DNA from: Pigmentiphaga sp. NML080357
GTDB taxonomy: Bacteria; Pseudomonadota; Gammaproteobacteria; Burkholderiales; Burkholderiaceae_B
Length of the DNA: 64,000 nt
NCBI RefSeq assembly: GCF_002188465.1
Contig: NZ_NINW01000029.1
Location: 62,001 to 126,000 of the forward strand
Reading direction: 5' to 3'
Under the pieces are notes generated by a model. It was given only the letters and a program-made list of their open reading frames with translations, was not told where the DNA came from and did not search any database. The translations under genes and the position numbers were made by a program. Shown piece after piece: positions 8,423 through 18,425 of the stretch (the first letter of the stretch is position 1; each line of letters opens with the position of its first letter).

Positions 8423-8584
8423 GAAAAGTTTATACGATGGCATCGCGCAGGCAAAGCCCGCCATGGAGCGCGCCATTCGGCGCTAAGCTATGTCTGGCGC
8501 GCATCGTACGCCGGTCTTGCGCGACGGCGCGCCAGCGCATCTTTCCTCCTACCGTTTGCCGACGCCTCTCATCGACATCCCGAC
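8423..8584 (+). other. Leader/promoter region of amn
   Basis: This DNA separates the fluoride riboswitch (minus strand) from amn (plus strand). It must hold the crcB promoter and probably the amn promoter, but I see no convincing -35/-10 pair. It contains an inverted repeat CTGGCGCGC (8494-8502) / GCGCGCCAG (8527-8535) that could form a long stem in the amn leader. There is no gene in it. Confidence 0.4.
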
Positions 8585-10072
8585 ATGAACGCCCCCGCCC
8601 GCGCCCATCTCCGCCAGCCACCGCCGTGGCCCGCCGAATCCTTTCGCGACCCGCAGGCCGCCGTCCAGCGGCTGGTCGACATCTATGCGCGCAACACGGC
8701 TTTCCTTTGCGACAGCTTCCGGGAAGTGGTCGCGACGCAGGCCACGGCTCCGGGCCGCATCCGCGCCTGCTATCCGTTCATACGCATACGCGTGGATACC
8801 TACGACGAGGTCGATACCCGCCTGTCGTACGGCCACGTGGCCGAGCCGGGCGTATATCAGACCACCGTGACCCAGCCGGAGCTGTTCCGCTCGTACCTGA
8901 CCGAACAGATCGGCCAGCTGCTCAAGAACCACGGCGTCGCCGTCGAGATCGGCGAATCCGACGTGCCCATCGCGCTGCACTTCGCGTTCCCCGATGGCAC
9001 CTATGTCGAGGGCCAGGACATCGAAGCGCTGAAACGGCCATTGCGCGATTTGTTCGACACGCCGGACCTGGCGGTCACCGATGACGCCATCGTCAACGGC
9101 ACGCGGCCGCACCAGCCCGGCGAGCCGCAGCCGCTGGCTCCCTTCACCGCTCCGCGCATCGACTATTCGCTCCATCGCCTGCAGCACTACACCGCCACCG
9201 CCCCGGCGTACTTCCAGAATTTCGTGCTTTTCACCAATTACCAGTTCTACGTGGACGAGTTCTGCCTGCGGGCACGCTCGCTGGTGGCCAAAGGCCTCTA
9301 CGACGCGCTGGTCGAACCCGGCAATCGCGTGACGCGGGCCGGGGAAGCCGGGCCGACGCCCGCCGCGCCGGTATCGCGGCTGCCGCAGATGCCCGCCTAT
9401 CACCTGATCCGCGAGGGGCATTCGGGCATCACGCTGGTCAACATCGGCGTCGGCCCGTCCAACGCCAAGACCATTACCGACCATATCGCCGTGCTGCGCC
9501 CGCATGCCTGGCTCATGCTGGGCCACTGCGCTGGCCTGCGCGCCTCGCAGCGGCTGGGCGACTACGTGCTGGCGCATGGCTACGTGCGCGAAGACCACGT
9601 GCTCGACGGCGACCTGCCGACCTGGGTGCCCATCCCGCCGCTGGCCGAAGTGCAGGTCGCGCTGGAGCATGCGGTCGAGGAAGTGGCGGGGCTGTCCGGC
9701 TGGGACCTCAAGCGCATCATGCGCACCGGCACGGTGGCCACCATCGATAACCGCAACTGGGAGCTGCGCGAACACCTGGAGCCGGTGCAGCGGTTCTCGC
9801 AGTCGCGCGCCATCGCCCTCGACATGGAATCGGCCACCATTGCCGCCAACGGTTTCCGGTTCCGGGTGCCATACGGGACCCTCTTGTGCGTGTCCGACAA
9901 ACCGCTGCACGGCGAGCTGAAACTGCCCGGCATGGCCAGCGCGTTCTATCGCCGGCAGGTCGGGCAGCACCTGGACATCGGGCTGCGGGCGCTCGAGATA
10001 CTCAGCAAGATGCCGCCCGAGCGGCTGCATTCCAGGAAGCTGCGCAGCTTCCTGGAGACCGCGTTCCAGTAG
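8585..10072 (+). CDS. amn: AMP nucleosidase
   Basis: 495-residue cytoplasmic enzyme that splits AMP into adenine and ribose 5-phosphate; length fits the family (484 in E. coli). The N-terminal half (YPFIRIRVDTYDEVDTRLSYG, near residue 65, through LHFAFPDGTYVEG) is the Amn-specific domain. The C-terminal half is the nucleoside-phosphorylase fold: GHSGITLVNIGVGPSNAKT near residue 280, LMLGHCAGLR near residue 305, and LDMESATIAANGFRFRVPYG near residue 412, containing the catalytic-site methionine/glutamate pair. The ATG at 8585 is favoured because homologous sequence starts there, although the Shine-Dalgarno is weak. Stands alone; the next gene (EAL protein) is 59 bp downstream on the same strand. 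Confidence 0.96.
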   Translation: MNAPARAHLRQPPPWPAESFRDPQAAVQRLVDIYARNTAFLCDSFREVVATQATAPGRIRACYPFIRIRVDTYDEVDTRLSYGHVAEPGVYQTTVTQPELFRSYLTEQIGQLLKNHGVAVEIGESDVPIALHFAFPDGTYVEGQDIEALKRPLRDLFDTPDLAVTDDAIVNGTRPHQPGEPQPLAPFTAPRIDYSLHRLQHYTATAPAYFQNFVLFTNYQFYVDEFCLRARSLVAKGLYDALVEPGNRVTRAGEAGPTPAAPVSRLPQMPAYHLIREGHSGITLVNIGVGPSNAKTITDHIAVLRPHAWLMLGHCAGLRASQRLGDYVLAHGYVREDHVLDGDLPTWVPIPPLAEVQVALEHAVEEVAGLSGWDLKRIMRTGTVATIDNRNWELREHLEPVQRFSQSRAIALDMESATIAANGFRFRVPYGTLLCVSDKPLHGELKLPGMASAFYRRQVGQHLDIGLRALEILSKMPPERLHSRKLRSFLETAFQ

Positions 10073-10131
10073 CCTTGCCGCCTGCCTCGCGGTAGCATGC
10101 GCACCATCGGCCATTGGTGGAGAGGCAGCGC

Positions 10132-11735
10132 GTGGCTAACCGGGGGCGGCGTCACGATACGAGGCGGTGGTTGAGGCGGCTGCCGGTATTGGCGGCCGCG
10201 GCGTTGCCGGTATTGGTGGCGGTGCCTTTCGTCTATATGCAGGCGAAGAGCCTGGCGCGCCACGACGCCCGTGGGGCCGCCGAGGTAGTAATGCGCCAGG
10301 CCGATGCCATGTTCGCCGAGGCCGACCGGCTGGCCGCCGAAATGGCCTCCCAGGCCGGCAAGTCCTGCGCCGACGCCGGCGCCGTGCTGCACGAAGCGGC
10401 TTTCCAGCCGTATTTCCGGGCCGTCGTGCTGGTGCGCGACAAAGTCCTCTACTGTTCCTCCGTCACGGGCGCATTCGCGTTGCCGCTCGAACAATTGCTG
10501 CCGGGGGACCCGGTCCCGGCGGGACGGTCCTTTCGTTTCGCCGCGGGCACGCCCATGGTGCCCAGGCGTCCCGCCGTGATGGCGATACGCCTGGACGAGG
10601 CCGGCAACGGCGCCATCGTCACCGTGGACGGCCGCTACCTGAGGGATCTGCTGGATTCGGTAGGCGGCAGCGGCCGCTACCGGATCGGGATCGAGTCGAT
10701 CGACGGCAGGCACGGCCTCGCAGGCCGGAAGACGGGCGTCCCGTCCCCCGGGCGTCCTTCGTGCAGGAAGTGGTTTCGGCCGACTATCCGTTCCGGGTGC
10801 GGTCCCAGGCGGACGCCGCCTTGCTCGCCGAGTACAGGAAGCGCCTGGCGGGCAGCTACGCGCCCTTCGTCGTCCTGCTTGCCCTCTTGTTCGGTTATCT
10901 GTGCCGCCATTTCCTGAAGTACCAGTTTTCGCTGGCGGCAGGTATCCGGCGCGGCATGCGCCGGGGCGAGTTCCAGGTCCACTACCAGCCGGTCATCGAC
11001 CTGCGCGATGGATCGTGCGCGGGCGCCGAGGCGCTGATGCGGTGGTTCCGGCCGGGCCAGGGGCCAGTGCGGCCCGACATCTTCTTCGCCGTGGCCGAGG
11101 CCAACGGGCTTTCCATTCCCTTGACGCGGCATCTGTTCAAGCTGGTGGGGCGCGATCTGCGCCATTGTCCGATGGGACCGCAGTTCCGCCTGGGCCTGAA
11201 CATTACCGCGGGCCATTTTGCGCGTCCCGACATCGTCGACGACGTGGCCCGCCTGCGGCAGGTCGTCGGGTCGGGCGCCGCCGATTTCGTGCTCGAGATT
11301 ACCGAGCGGGAGCCCTTGCCTCCCATCGACCAGGTCTACGAGAACATGGGCGTGCTCAATGCCAGCGGCGTCAAGCTGGCGATCGACGACTTCGGCACCG
11401 GCCACAGCTCGCTTGCCTATCTCGAGAAGTTTCCCGTCGATTACCTGAAGATAGACCGCGGCTTCGTATCCGCCATCGGCACGGACGCGGTCAATGCCTC
11501 GGTCCTCGAAATGATCATCGGGCTGGCTGCGCGGCTGGACGTGGAACTGACCGCGGAAGGCGTGGAGACGCGCGAGCAGCTCGACTATCTTGCCGCCAAG
11601 GGCGTGCACTACGCGCAGGGCTTCCTGTATGCCAAGCCCATGCCCATCGAGCAGCTCCAGGCATGGGTGCGCGAGCATCGCGGCCGCCTGCCCGCCGGGG
11701 GGGCCGCCACGGATAGCGTGCCGGCCGTGGCCTGA
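10132..11735 (+). pseudogene. CSS-motif cyclic-di-GMP phosphodiesterase (EAL), interrupted by a frameshift
   Basis: Inner-membrane c-di-GMP phosphodiesterase resembling the E. coli PdeB/C/D/F/G group. From a GTG at 10132 (GGAGAGG 7 bp ahead) the first frame gives a transmembrane helix (VLAAAALPVLVAVPFV), a periplasmic domain with the CSS motif (LYCSS near residue 105), and runs to GIESIDGRHGLAG. Homology then continues in another frame from about 10755 (ASFVQEVVSADYPF): a second transmembrane helix (FVVLLALLFGYL) and a full EAL domain with EALMRW, FVLEITE, IDDFGTG, YLKIDR and TAEGVET, all catalytic residues present. Moving from frame to frame needs one extra base; the likely site is the run of five C at 10745-10749. 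It may be an assembly error, a true mutation, or phase-variable slippage. The downstream part could be translated alone as a soluble or single-helix EAL protein. Confidence 0.8.
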
Positions 11736-11763
11736 GGCCGTCACGGGCGCAGGCGCCTGGCGG

Positions 11764-12519
11764 TCAGGCCTGCAGCTTCTCCGCCGCCATGTCCCAGACC
11801 TGCTGGCCGAGGGGATGGCGCTGTTCCTCGATGATGTGCGCCATCAGTCCCGCGGTGCGGCCGATCAGGGTCAGCGCCTTGCCTTGCTCGGGCGTCAGGC
11901 CCATGTCCAGCGTGATCGCGCCTTTGGCGCCCGTGGCGTTGAGTGGGATCTTGCGACCCGTGGCACGGCTGGCCGCGGCCGCCAGTTCCACCGCGAAGCG
12001 GCAATAGGTGCCGTAGTAGCCGCAGTCGCGCGCGATCTCGAACATTTTTTCGCACCGGGGGTCGCCGTCCACGTGGACGGGGTGGCCGACGCCGGGAATC
12101 TTGCGCTTGGCCGCACGGGTCTCGTGCACGCAGCGTTCGGCGGCTTCCCGCAGTTGCGCGTCGGTCCAGTGCTCCTGCGCCGGCAGCGCGTCGCGCAGAA
12201 AGCGCGCGCTGTACTCGATGACGCCGAGGAAGCGGCTGCCCGCGCCCAGCAGGCCGGCGGCCAGCGCGCCCTGCATGGCCTCTGGCGCGCCGTGCAGCGT
12301 CAGCCGTGCGGACAGCGCACTGGGCGTGAGTCCGTGGTCGGTGGCGCTGACCAGGAACAGGTTGAGCATGCGCTTGAGCCGGGCGTCGGGAAATTTGCCC
12401 AGCAGCTCCAGCGCCATCACATCGATGAAGTCGCGCTGGTCGAACAGGTCGTGCACGAGGTCGTAGCCCCGGACGGTAATGCGGTGGGCGTCGCCGCCGC
12501 CGATTTCGCTGCGTGTCAT
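11764..12519 (-). CDS. Citrate synthase-like protein, probable citryl-CoA lyase
   Basis: 251-residue protein of the short citrate-synthase fold group annotated as citryl-CoA lyase; true citrate synthases are about 430 residues. Visible motifs are ITVRGYDLVHDLFDQRDFID at the N-terminus, LTPSALSARLT near residue 65, and the active-site-like GVGHPVHVDGDPR near residue 140, followed by NATGAKGAITLDMGL. Such enzymes cleave (or form) a C-C bond between acetyl-CoA and a keto acid. GAGGAAAG precedes the ATG at 12519. Last gene of a seven-gene operon, 14 bp after the ADP-forming CoA ligase. Together with the MaoC hydratase and SDR it suggests retro-aldol cleavage of a CoA thioester. The substrate need not be citryl-CoA. 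Confidence 0.82.
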   Translation of the reverse strand: MTRSEIGGGDAHRITVRGYDLVHDLFDQRDFIDVMALELLGKFPDARLKRMLNLFLVSATDHGLTPSALSARLTLHGAPEAMQGALAAGLLGAGSRFLGVIEYSARFLRDALPAQEHWTDAQLREAAERCVHETRAAKRKIPGVGHPVHVDGDPRCEKMFEIARDCGYYGTYCRFAVELAAAASRATGRKIPLNATGAKGAITLDMGLTPEQGKALTLIGRTAGLMAHIIEEQRHPLGQQVWDMAAEKLQA

Positions 12520-12533
12520 GTCGGATTCTTTCC

Positions 12534-14648
12534 TCAATGGATGACGCCGTCGAGCGCGACGGCGCCTTGGCCTTGCTCGAGCACCAGCAAGGGATTGATT
12601 TCCAGCGCCTGGGCGCCGTCGCCGAGCGACAGGAATAGTGCGGCCGTCTTCTCGATCGCATCGATCAGTGCCGCCCGGTCCAAGGCCGGTCGGCCGCGGT
12701 GCGCGGCGAGCAGCCTGGCTACCCGGGTCTCGTCCACCATGGCCTCGATGGCGCGGCGGTCGGCCGGCAGACGGCATCGCGCGACGTCGGCCATGATCTC
12801 TACCGCCACGCCCCCCGCGCCGAAGGACAGCATGGGACCGAACACGGCATCGCGGTGCACGCCCACCAGGGTTTCGATACCGCCGCGCACCATCTCGGCG
12901 ACGAGCACGCCGCGCAGCACGGAGGCGCCGACGCCGTGCGCGACGGCGGCCGTCATGATGGCCTCGAAGGCCCGCTCGACAGCTGTCTCGTCGGCAAGGT
13001 CCAGTACCACGCCGCCGACGTCGCTCTTGTGCTGCACCCCGTCGGCGATCAGCTTCAGCGCGACCGGAAAGCCTATTTCGCGCGCGGCGATCGCGGCTTC
13101 ACGCGCGGTGGCTGCGACGGCCTCCCGCGGGATGCGCAGGCCGTGCCGCGCGAACAGCGCCTTGGCCTGTGCCTCGTTCCAGGGGCCGGATACCGGCGGC
13201 ACGGACGGCGCCGCCACGGGCAGGCGAGCGAGTTCCGCGTGCGGCGCGCGCAGGTACGCGTCGCAGCGGGCCATGGCTTGCATGGCGTTGCGCAGGCTGT
13301 AGATCGGCGGGAACCCTTGCTCGATCAGCAGATCGTGAGCCGGGCCGCGGCGACTGCTCATCCAGACCGGCACGAACGGAATGGGCGCGTGGCGCGCGAT
13401 ATCCATCAGGTTGCGGACCGAGATTTCGGTGGTGGCCGCGTAGTTGGACGTGATCGGATAGACGACCGCGTCGATGCCCGGGTCGGCGAACAGCGGTTCC
13501 AGGCAGCGGCGCGCCAGCGCGGTGTCGGTCAGGGCCTTGGTGGTCAGGTCCACGGGGTTGGTCAGTGCCGCGTACGACGGCGCATGCCGGGCCATGGTCT
13601 CGATGGTGGCGGCGGACAGCTCGGCCATTTCCAGGCCGGCGGCGCCGATCATGTCGGCCGCCAGCACGCCGGCGCCGCCGGACGACGAATAGACGCAGAT
13701 GCGCCGGAACGGTTTGCCGCCGGCGCGCGCGAGCAGGCCGGCGACATCCAGCATTTCATCCAGGTCGTTGACGCGGATTACGCCGTATTGCCTGAAGACG
13801 GCCTCGTTGACGGCGTCTTCGCCGGCCAGCGATGCCGTATGGGATTGCGCCGCTTGCGCGCCGAAGGCGGAGCGGCCGACCTTGAGCACCGCCACCGGCT
13901 TGCCGGCCCGGTGCGCCGCCTGGACCGCGGCGATGAAGCGCGTGCCGTCCTTGATGCCTTCCATGACCACGCAGATCGCGCGCACGTCCTCCTGGCCGGC
14001 CAGCCAGGCAATGAAGTCGGCGCTGTCGAGATCGACCTCGTTGCCCGTGGAAAACCATCGGCCGAAATGCACGCCGCGGTCGCTGCCCTGCATGAGCGAG
14101 CGGCCCAGGCCGCCGCCTTGCGTCACCAGCGCCAGGGGGCCGCCCCGGCCGTCGTTGCGGAACTCCGTCGAGAAGGTCAGGCCCAGGCGCGGGGCGAGAG
14201 AAGTCAGCCCCGCGCAGTTGGGGCCGTAGATGCGCATGCCCGAGGCGCGGGCGAGTTCGCGCATCGCCTGCTCCGTCGCCTTGCCTTGCTCGCCGGCCTC
14301 GGCGAACCCCCCGGTGAAGACCACCGCCGTGCCGACGCCGCGCGCCGCGCAGCGTTGCAGCGCCTCCATGGTGCCATCGGCGGGCACCAGCAGCAGGGCG
14401 ACGTCGATGGCGTTCGCGGGCACGCTGTCGATGTCGAGGTAGAGCGGATGGCCCTTGAGCTCCCCGCCGCGCGGATTCACCAGGTAAACGGTGCCTTGGA
14501 AATCGGAATGCTCGAGGACGTTCTCCACGGTCGTATGACCCAGGGAGCCCGGCGTGGCGGACGCGCCGACGATCATGATGGAGCGTGGCGCCATCAGGCG
14601 GTCGAGATCGGCGAATCGGAGGAAGGAAGGGGAGGCGGCCATTGTCAT
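12534..14648 (-). CDS. Acyl-CoA synthetase, ADP-forming (acetate-CoA ligase family)
   Basis: 704-residue enzyme joining the alpha (CoA-binding and ligase) and beta (ATP-grasp) parts of the NDP-forming acyl-CoA synthetase superfamily in one chain. Residues about 15-130 form the CoA-binding Rossmann fold (APRSIMIVGASATPGSLGHT, VYLVNPRGGELKG), then GMRIYGPNCAGL near residue 150, the phosphohistidine region SHTASLAGED near residue 270, and the ATP-grasp domain from about residue 490 (FPVALKLIADGVQHKSDVGG, ALEINPLLVLEQG). The ATG at 14648 overlaps the MaoC stop by ATGA. It would convert a carboxylate, ATP and CoA to acyl-CoA and ADP. In context it probably activates the acid produced by the aldehyde dehydrogenase in the same operon. 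Confidence 0.92.
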   Translation of the reverse strand: MTMAASPSFLRFADLDRLMAPRSIMIVGASATPGSLGHTTVENVLEHSDFQGTVYLVNPRGGELKGHPLYLDIDSVPANAIDVALLLVPADGTMEALQRCAARGVGTAVVFTGGFAEAGEQGKATEQAMRELARASGMRIYGPNCAGLTSLAPRLGLTFSTEFRNDGRGGPLALVTQGGGLGRSLMQGSDRGVHFGRWFSTGNEVDLDSADFIAWLAGQEDVRAICVVMEGIKDGTRFIAAVQAAHRAGKPVAVLKVGRSAFGAQAAQSHTASLAGEDAVNEAVFRQYGVIRVNDLDEMLDVAGLLARAGGKPFRRICVYSSSGGAGVLAADMIGAAGLEMAELSAATIETMARHAPSYAALTNPVDLTTKALTDTALARRCLEPLFADPGIDAVVYPITSNYAATTEISVRNLMDIARHAPIPFVPVWMSSRRGPAHDLLIEQGFPPIYSLRNAMQAMARCDAYLRAPHAELARLPVAAPSVPPVSGPWNEAQAKALFARHGLRIPREAVAATAREAAIAAREIGFPVALKLIADGVQHKSDVGGVVLDLADETAVERAFEAIMTAAVAHGVGASVLRGVLVAEMVRGGIETLVGVHRDAVFGPMLSFGAGGVAVEIMADVARCRLPADRRAIEAMVDETRVARLLAAHRGRPALDRAALIDAIEKTAALFLSLGDGAQALEINPLLVLEQGQGAVALDGVIH

Positions 14649-15130
14649 GCCTGGCCCTCGCGCAGCTTCATCAGCGTGACCCAGGCGCTTTCCATGACGG
14701 TCTCCCCGCGCTGGTTCAGCACCGTGCGGTCGAGGGTCACCCTTCCGGTGCCGGGACGGCTCCGCGACAATCGTTTGTCGCCCACGGACAGGGCCACGTG
14801 GATGGTGTCGCCGATCAGCACCGGCTTGCGCCAGCGGCACGACAGTTCGGTCAGCGCCAGGCGGGACTTGTCCATCAGCCGGTACACCGGCATGCGCGTC
14901 GTCAGGCCGGAGGCGATGGCCAGCGTCAGCAGGCCGTGCGCGGCGCGTTGGCCGAAAGGATGCTGCGCGGCATGGACGGCGTCGGTGTGCAGGGCGTTGT
15001 AGTCGCCCGAGAGCCCGGCGAAATTGACCACGTCGGCCTCGGTGACGGTACGGCGCGGGCTGAGCCATTGCGCGCCCGGCTCCAGGTCTTCGTAATAGAG
15101 CGCGGCTTGCAGGTATTGTTCGATGTCCAT
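14645..15130 (-). CDS. MaoC-like acyl-CoA hydratase/dehydratase
   Basis: 161-residue hot-dog protein. The hydratase-2 motif is present (residues about 40-75): DVVNFAGLSGDYNALHTD, in which Asp, Asn and His are in the catalytic spacing, and FGQRAAHGLLTLAIASGL after it. Start at 15130 is chosen because GAGGA lies 8 bp upstream; a GTG at 15154 is possible but would overlap the SDR gene. It would add water to, or remove it from, an enoyl-/3-hydroxyacyl-CoA. It lies 10 bp after the SDR and overlaps the CoA ligase, so it is part of the same operon. Confidence 0.88.
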   Translation of the reverse strand: MDIEQYLQAALYYEDLEPGAQWLSPRRTVTEADVVNFAGLSGDYNALHTDAVHAAQHPFGQRAAHGLLTLAIASGLTTRMPVYRLMDKSRLALTELSCRWRKPVLIGDTIHVALSVGDKRLSRSRPGTGRVTLDRTVLNQRGETVMESAWVTLMKLREGQA

Positions 15131-15140
15131 GGATGGTTCC

Positions 15141-15887
15141 TCAGGAACGGCCACCGGTGACGTGGAGCGTCTCGCCGGTGATGAAGCCGGCCAGGGACGA
15201 AGCCAGGAAGGCGACGGCGGCCGCCACGTCTTCCGGATCGCCCAGGCGGGCCACCGGCGTATTCTGTCTGGCGCGTTCGGTCAGCGTGTCGTAGTCGGCG
15301 CGTTGCCGCATGCGCGGCGTCGAGATCACGCCCGGCGCCACGGCATTGGCGGTAATGCCGAATTTGCCCGATTCCAGCGCCAGCGACCGGGTGAACCCGA
15401 TCAGGCCGGCCTTGGCCGCCGAGTAGTTGGTCTGGCCGGGGTTGCCGCGATGCGCCCGCGAGGCGATGTTGATGATGCGGCCGAATCTGCCTTGCATCAT
15501 GCCGGGCAGCACCGCGCGCGAGCAGTGGAACGCACCCTGCAACGTAACGTCGAGGACGGCATGCCAGTCTTCTTCCTTCATTTTGGTCAGGTAGGCGTCA
15601 CGCGCGAAGCCGGCGTTGTTGACCAGGATGTCGATGCGGCCGAACCGGGCCTGCGCCTCGCCTACCGCGGCGCCGACTTCCTCGCGCGACGTGACGTCGG
15701 CGCGGCAGCCCTGCACGCGGGCGCCCGCTCCCTCGAGCAGTGCCACCGCCTGGGAGATGGCTTCCTCGTTGGCGTCGCAGATGACGATGTTGGCCTGTTC
15801 CTGGGCCAGGCGCTGGGCTATGGCCAGCCCCAGCGTGCCGGCACCGCCGGTGATGAAGGCAGTGCGGTCCTTGATTCCGAGATCCAT
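15141..15887 (-). CDS. SDR-family oxidoreductase (FabG-like)
   Basis: 248-residue classical short-chain dehydrogenase. Cofactor motif TGGAGTLG near residue 14, ICDANEE after the second strand (acidic residue, suggesting NAD(H) preference), NNAGFARDAYL near residue 90, catalytic serine in NIASRAHRG and the YSAAK tyrosine-lysine pair near residue 155, then NAVAPGVISTPR. Likely oxidises a 3-hydroxyacyl-CoA or related hydroxy compound. Sits between a Bug receptor gene (47 bp upstream) and the MaoC hydratase (10 bp downstream), matching consecutive hydration and oxidation steps. Confidence 0.9.
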   Translation of the reverse strand: MDLGIKDRTAFITGGAGTLGLAIAQRLAQEQANIVICDANEEAISQAVALLEGAGARVQGCRADVTSREEVGAAVGEAQARFGRIDILVNNAGFARDAYLTKMKEEDWHAVLDVTLQGAFHCSRAVLPGMMQGRFGRIINIASRAHRGNPGQTNYSAAKAGLIGFTRSLALESGKFGITANAVAPGVISTPRMRQRADYDTLTERARQNTPVARLGDPEDVAAAVAFLASSLAGFITGETLHVTGGRS

Positions 15888-15934
15888 GATTCGTGGTGTG
15901 AGTAGATGAAGAGTGTCCCAGGCGGGGGCGATGG

Positions 15935-16897
15935 TCAGTCGATGCGGATCTTCGCCCGCTCGATCAATTCCTTGGCGGCCTTGCGTTCCTTCTCGAGGAA
16001 GACGGCGAAGTCGTCGGGCGAGCTGCCGACCAGCGGCGTGTTGATGGAGGCGAAGCGCTCCTGCACGACCGGGTCCTTGAGCGTGTCGCGGAAGGCGGCG
16101 GCCAGCTTGTCGATGATGGGGCGCGGCGTCCCCGCCGGCGCGACCACGGCCTGCCACGTGGTGACCGAGAAGCCGGGTACTCCCGCTTCGGCCACGGTCG
16201 GCACGTTGGGCAGGTCTTCCACCCGCTTGGGGCCGGTCAGGGCCAGCGCGCGCAAGGTGCCGCTCTTGATGTGAGGATTGGTGGTCGAGCGGCTATCGGC
16301 CATGAAATCCAGCCTGCCGGCCAGCAGGTCCTGGATCGCCGGCCCGCTGCCCTTGTAAGGCACGTGCGTCATCGACGCGCCCAGCGCGATGGACAGCGAG
16401 GCTCCGGCAATGTGCATGGAGCTGCCGTTGCCCGCCGAGCCGTAGTTCAGCGGCGTGCCGCGTTTGGCGGCGGCGATCAGGTCGCCCATGGTCTTGTAGG
16501 GCGAGTCCTTGGGCACCACCACGACCAGCGGCGAGTCAGTCAATTGCGTGACGGGAGTGAAGGCCTTGGCCGGATCGAGCTTGTTGCCCGCATACAGGTA
16601 TTGATTGACGGCCAGCGGACCGACGTTGGCCCACAGTATGGTGTAGCCGTCCGGCGCGGCCGCGGCCACCGTGTCGTTGGCGATGTTGCCGTTCGCGCCC
16701 GGCTTGTATTCGGGCACCACGGGCTGGCCCAGCCGTTTCGACAATTCGTCCTGGACCATCCGGAACGCGATGTCGGACGCTCCGCCCGGCGCGAAGCCGA
16801 TCACTACCCGTATGGGCTTGGCCGGATAGTCGGCCACGGCCGGGGCGGCCACCGCCATGGCGGCGCCGAGCAAGAGGGTCCGATGAAAGCGTGTCAT
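15935..16897 (-). CDS. Bug-family tripartite tricarboxylate receptor (periplasmic binding protein)
   Basis: 320-residue periplasmic receptor with signal peptide at residues 1-22 (LLLGAAMAVAAPAVA). Family motifs: PIRVVIGFAPGGASDIAFR, EYKPGANGNIANDTVA, APDGYTILW, and HVPYKGSGPAIQDLLAGRLDFMAD. A clear AAGGAG lies 6 bp before the ATG at 16897. It binds a carboxylate, but no TctA/TctB membrane partners are in the window. It is the second Bug gene here and shares only family-level sequence with the one at 2027-3007, so it is not a recent duplicate. Placed between the aldehyde dehydrogenase and SDR genes of the operon, it probably binds the pathway's acidic substrate or a related one. Confidence 0.93.
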   Translation of the reverse strand: MTRFHRTLLLGAAMAVAAPAVADYPAKPIRVVIGFAPGGASDIAFRMVQDELSKRLGQPVVPEYKPGANGNIANDTVAAAAPDGYTILWANVGPLAVNQYLYAGNKLDPAKAFTPVTQLTDSPLVVVVPKDSPYKTMGDLIAAAKRGTPLNYGSAGNGSSMHIAGASLSIALGASMTHVPYKGSGPAIQDLLAGRLDFMADSRSTTNPHIKSGTLRALALTGPKRVEDLPNVPTVAEAGVPGFSVTTWQAVVAPAGTPRPIIDKLAAAFRDTLKDPVVQERFASINTPLVGSSPDDFAVFLEKERKAAKELIERAKIRID

Positions 16898-16943
16898 GCC
16901 TGTCTCCTTATAGGAATGGGTTGAAGACCGCCCAGGGCGGCCG

Positions 16944-18410
<1,467 letters not shown>

Positions 18411-18425
18411 GAATGACTCAGGAGC

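Noticed and set aside
12699-15002. Open plus-strand frame of 767 codons opposite the CoA ligase and MaoC genes
   Set aside because: Crosses two well-supported minus-strand genes and has no motif of its own.
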